8,620 nt of DNA from Bacteroidaceae bacterium (GTDB lineage: Bacteria; Bacteroidota; Bacteroidia; Bacteroidales; Bacteroidaceae), in contig JAFYWE010000105.1 in NCBI GenBank assembly GCA_017558165.1, forward strand, positions 1-8,620, read 5' to 3'. Below the pieces are notes generated by a model. That model made no database searches and was not told where the DNA came from. It saw nothing but the letters and a program-made list of their open reading frames with translations. Position 1 is the first letter of the stretch; each line of letters opens with the position of its first letter. Positions 6,183 to 8,620 of the stretch are shown here, piece after piece. The position numbers and the translations under genes are program-made.

Positions 6183-8255
6183 TTAATAGATATCCTCTGG
6201 CTTGCTTGGGTTTGAGATCACGCTTGTCGGTACAAGCTCAATGTAATCCTGCTCAAACTGCTTTGTAGATCCCTTGTCGCTGACATCCTTGAAGCGCAAC
6301 CAGTGATCGCCTCTGTCAAGACGGAATGTACCGATAACCTTACGGAGTGGCTGTACACTCTCTCTCATGTTCTTCTCGTCACTCATCACAATGCTTGCAG
6401 GACCCTTCATGTATCCGCGGTTGTGCATAGCCTTGTCATTCTCGTTGATCTCTTCCTCGCTCATATTGGATTCGTCAAACCAACCGACAATGACATCTGT
6501 ATCGTCGTTCCAGCGAAGGTCTACAGGGATACCGGCAATCTTGCCGTCAACGTAGAACTGGCATACTCCACGGTAATAACCCTTTGCATAACCGAAGCGG
6601 ATTTCGTATGTACCCTCTGGAACGTGTGGGAGTCTGTACTTGAAGTCGTATGAACCCTCAACGAGGAACTCGTCGCCCTGATAGTTGGCGTATGAGTTGC
6701 TCCATGTCTGGTGAGGACGCAGGTAGTACATCTTTGTGTCGGTGTTGTTCATTACAAGGTATTTGCAGAATCCTTCAGGGATGTATGTCAGCTTTGACTC
6801 TGTTGTCTGGAGATCCCAACGTACCTCGTTGTTGGTGAGCTCAGGGAACAATGAAGAGGCGTCCATGCGGATTCTCTCATTGAAGATGTTGCCGGAAATC
6901 TCCTCCTCGTTGTAAATGAGGATACGGTCAATTGTGTGAAGGATACCGTTGAGTGAGCTCTGCTCGAAATCAGCCAAATCCTCATACTTCTCCTTTGTTA
7001 CAGATACCTTCTCAACTATAACGTTCATGTGCTCTTCCATACCTGGAACGATACATGCTGTACCCTTATCCTGTGCATAGTTGATAATGATCTCCTGCTT
7101 GAGCTTGCTGTTTGTGTATGGCTTTGTAACCTTTACCATGGTGTATGGGAGCATGGTCTCATAATACTCGTAGCTGTCATACTTCTGGTTGAGGTTCACG
7201 ATTGAAGAGTAGCCCTTGTTCTCATAGTTCTCCTGGATGAAACCGCCGGGGCCTGTTGATGAACAGTAGAGCAACTGACGGTCAATGATGTGATAGAGGA
7301 TGAACTGGTGCAGGGCATTCTTCGGATTCTTGTAGTCACCCTTAGCCTCTGTGCCGTACCACTTCTCGGCCCATTCTCCAAGTGCCTTGTAGTCTTCGAT
7401 ACCGTAGCTGTTGAAGAGTGCATCGGGCTCGATAAGTACAGTATAGCGCTGTTTCTTGTCTCTTGGATAAGGACATGTACCACCCTCGGTACCGAACTTT
7501 GGTCCAAGGAGGGTGTTGTCATAATCAAGGTCAATCTCATAGATGTTGAGAATAGAGTCGATACCGGTAGCTCTGATCGCATCAGAGAAGATTCTGAACG
7601 CAGGCTGTGCCTCAATGAGCTCTGGCAACAACTTGTTCGATGGGTGGAGCACACCGTTGACTACCTGTACGTAACCATTCTCCTTCTCAAGGTCCTGCTC
7701 GATGATGAGCGCGCTGTTGTTGAGCAATGGGAATACGCGACCGGCCTCGTCTGTGATGAACTCTACTGTGGTGAAACGGCGGTTCATTGTACTCATAGGG
7801 AATGAACCCTCGTAGATGTCTGTTGTGAGGTAACCCATCTCGATGATGTGGTTTCTGGCGATTTCTGTAGCCATACTGTCGGTAAGGTCCTCAAGGTAAG
7901 GTGAGTGTATACCGGTTCTCTCACCCTCGAGGTACAGGTCGTACTGTTCCTGCAAGAATGTCTCGACAGCGCTGTTTGTAGGTGCGAAACATGTGTATGA
8001 GCCATAGGTGGAAAGTGTCTTCAGGACGCTTCCTGATGTCTTCTTACCAATCTTTGCCTTGTCAAGGATGTAGGTGAAGCTACTGAATCTCTCAGGGTTG
8101 TTCTGGAGATAAGTTGAAATCAGCTCGCCTTTGAAGGTAAAGCGGTTCTCCATATCAATCTCATCATCGCAGGCTGTAAAGAAACCAGCCGATACAAGTG
8201 CGATAGCTGTAAATGCCAAGGCTCTTAGCCTCTGCCTTGTGGTTTTGTGGTTCAT
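6183..8255 (-). CDS. Fasciclin (FAS1) domain surface lipoprotein
   Basis: A 690-residue exported lipoprotein. The signal peptide has RQRLR, a hydrophobic core (about 12-25) and a lipobox-like FTAC with Cys29; Phe at -3 is slightly unusual. The residues after the Cys are DDEID, the acidic pattern that in Bacteroidetes directs lipoproteins to the cell surface. FAS1 domain 1 spans about 45-215, with GSYTCFAPTNSAVETFL (85-101) and YVQVVNGVLHPSNKLL (195-210). A more divergent FAS1 repeat spans about 216-448, with YTVLIEPDALF (271-281), LHQFILYHII (315-324) and NGILHTIDRILIY (436-448). The C-terminal part (about 460-675) is beta-rich, with EGTYEIRFGYAKGYYRGVCQFYVDGK (547-572) and RGDHWLRFKDV (648-658), resembling a carbohydrate-binding-type sandwich. 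The role is probably adhesion or glycan binding at the surface; the ligand is unknown. No SusC/SusD partner is in the window. The ATG has no Shine-Dalgarno but an A/T-rich leader. Confidence 0.88.
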   Translation of the reverse strand: MNHKTTRQRLRALAFTAIALVSAGFFTACDDEIDMENRFTFKGELISTYLQNNPERFSSFTYILDKAKIGKKTSGSVLKTLSTYGSYTCFAPTNSAVETFLQEQYDLYLEGERTGIHSPYLEDLTDSMATEIARNHIIEMGYLTTDIYEGSFPMSTMNRRFTTVEFITDEAGRVFPLLNNSALIIEQDLEKENGYVQVVNGVLHPSNKLLPELIEAQPAFRIFSDAIRATGIDSILNIYEIDLDYDNTLLGPKFGTEGGTCPYPRDKKQRYTVLIEPDALFNSYGIEDYKALGEWAEKWYGTEAKGDYKNPKNALHQFILYHIIDRQLLYCSSTGPGGFIQENYENKGYSSIVNLNQKYDSYEYYETMLPYTMVKVTKPYTNSKLKQEIIINYAQDKGTACIVPGMEEHMNVIVEKVSVTKEKYEDLADFEQSSLNGILHTIDRILIYNEEEISGNIFNERIRMDASSLFPELTNNEVRWDLQTTESKLTYIPEGFCKYLVMNNTDTKMYYLRPHQTWSNSYANYQGDEFLVEGSYDFKYRLPHVPEGTYEIRFGYAKGYYRGVCQFYVDGKIAGIPVDLRWNDDTDVIVGWFDESNMSEEEINENDKAMHNRGYMKGPASIVMSDEKNMRESVQPLRKVIGTFRLDRGDHWLRFKDVSDKGSTKQFEQDYIELVPTSVISNPSKPEDIY

Positions 8256-8356
8256 ATAGATACTTTTAAATTATTATTCTTTTGAAAATTCCGGTATAGT
8301 CCTTAATGCTTTCAAGCAGGAATTGTACCCAAGGGTGTATAGTACACAATTCTTTG

Positions 8357-8389
8357 CAAAAATAATGGATTTTTGTTATATAATATAAA
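8357..8389 (-). promoter_or_regulatory. Bacteroidetes-type promoter of the lipoprotein gene
   Basis: On the minus strand TATTTTTG (complement of 8357-8364) matches TAnnTTTG exactly, and TTTA (complement of 8386-8389) lies 21 bases upstream as a three-of-four -33 box. Transcription would start near 8350, giving a leader of about 95 bases. The first bases of that RNA can fold: 8346-8351 are complementary to 8321-8326, with an inner GTGTA/TACAC pair at 8335-8339 and 8343-8347 as an alternative. A 5' stem of this kind may stabilise the message. Confidence 0.6.
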
Positions 8390-8433
8390 TTTATAGTAAA
8401 AAGTTTATGAAAAATACTTATGTCAGGCAATAA

Positions 8434-8457
8434 GAATGGCACCCGAAGGTGCCATTC
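8434..8457. terminator. Perfect 10-bp hairpin, possible terminator
   Basis: GAATGGCACC (8434-8443) pairs fully with 8448-8457 around a CGAA loop. Leftward it is followed by TTATT, a weak U-rich tract; rightward there is none. It may end transcription of a leftward gene lying beyond the window and insulate the lipoprotein promoter, but the repeat at 8483 separates it from any such gene. The structure itself is certain; the function is not. Confidence 0.5.
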
Positions 8458-8482
8458 CGTCCATATTGGTATATGTGTACTT

Positions 8483-8620
8483 AGAAGCTGTTTAAATTTC
8501 TAAAAAAAGTTTTTCTTATACTATAAGTCGCTGTTTCGTTGTTTTTTATATTCAAAAATGTCTGTTTTCTTCTTTTTCTCGGTTACGTAGCCCGCTACGC
8601 GCCCTACAAAAAATAATAAA
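8483..8620 (-). repeat. MITE-like repeat, copy 2 (cut by the window end)
   Basis: The terminal repeat AGAAGCTGTTTAAATTT at 8483-8499 opens a segment that matches the reverse complement of 102-239 at 135 of 138 bases. The GC-rich core hairpin recurs at 8586-8599 (CGTAGC, CC, GCTACG). The rest of the element, about 54 bases if it is full length, lies outside the window. The two copies face opposite ways. Confidence 0.85.

Noticed and set aside
7290..7805. Open frame of 171 codons on the plus strand
   Set aside because: It is antisense to the fasciclin lipoprotein and has no promoter, ribosome site or recognisable domain.
48..8620. Composite transposon bounded by the two 192-bp repeats
   Set aside because: The repeats carry no transposase, the interior holds housekeeping genes, and the only transposase present belongs to an IS with different ends. 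A shared dispersed repeat is simpler.
1..8620. CRISPR array, tRNA, rRNA or phage genes
   Set aside because: No regularly spaced direct repeats, cloverleaf-like segments, rRNA blocks or phage structural motifs were seen.

Overview
The window reads as a Bacteroidales chromosome (Bacteroides/Prevotella/Muribaculaceae-like; the genus cannot be fixed from this sequence). The grounds are two protein families I know only from Bacteroidetes (DUF5606-like and DUF4923-like), promoters of the TTTG-N19..22-TAnnTTTG type, mostly A-rich leaders without a clear Shine-Dalgarno, and a lipoprotein whose lipidated Cys is followed by acidic residues, the Bacteroidetes surface-export pattern.

Layout, left to right. 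(1) The last codons of a rightward gene (1-42). (2) A 192-bp AT-rich repeat with perfect 17-bp terminal inverted repeats and a GC-rich palindromic core (48-239), resembling a MITE. (3) A rightward two-gene unit behind a good Bacteroidetes promoter: a DUF5606-like cytosolic protein and an exported DUF4923-like protein. (4) An intact IS1182-like insertion sequence (about 1501-3424) with a full DDE transposase, 19-bp terminal inverted repeats and a different hairpin at each end. (5) The leftward clpB disaggregase gene, whose stop codon lies inside the right inverted repeat of the IS. (6) A strong leftward terminator, then a leftward 690-residue fasciclin-domain surface lipoprotein with its own promoter. 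(7) An orphan hairpin and, at the right edge, a second copy of the 192-bp repeat in opposite orientation (8483 to the window end, 135 of 138 bases identical to the first).

The host genes are ordinary housekeeping or envelope genes in three separate units: the DUF5606/DUF4923 pair, clpB, and the lipoprotein. The IS sits in the gap where the first unit and clpB converge, and both reading frames look intact. The most interesting signals are non-coding. One is the inverted pair of MITE-like repeats flanking about 8.2 kb. The other is the architecture of the IS ends: their stem arms differ in sequence but each is self-complementary, a shared CAAAAGTAA sits at the apex, and the G.U wobbles are placed so that each stem is better in RNA entering the IS from outside. 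No CRISPR array, tRNA, rRNA, phage module or evident new defence system is visible.
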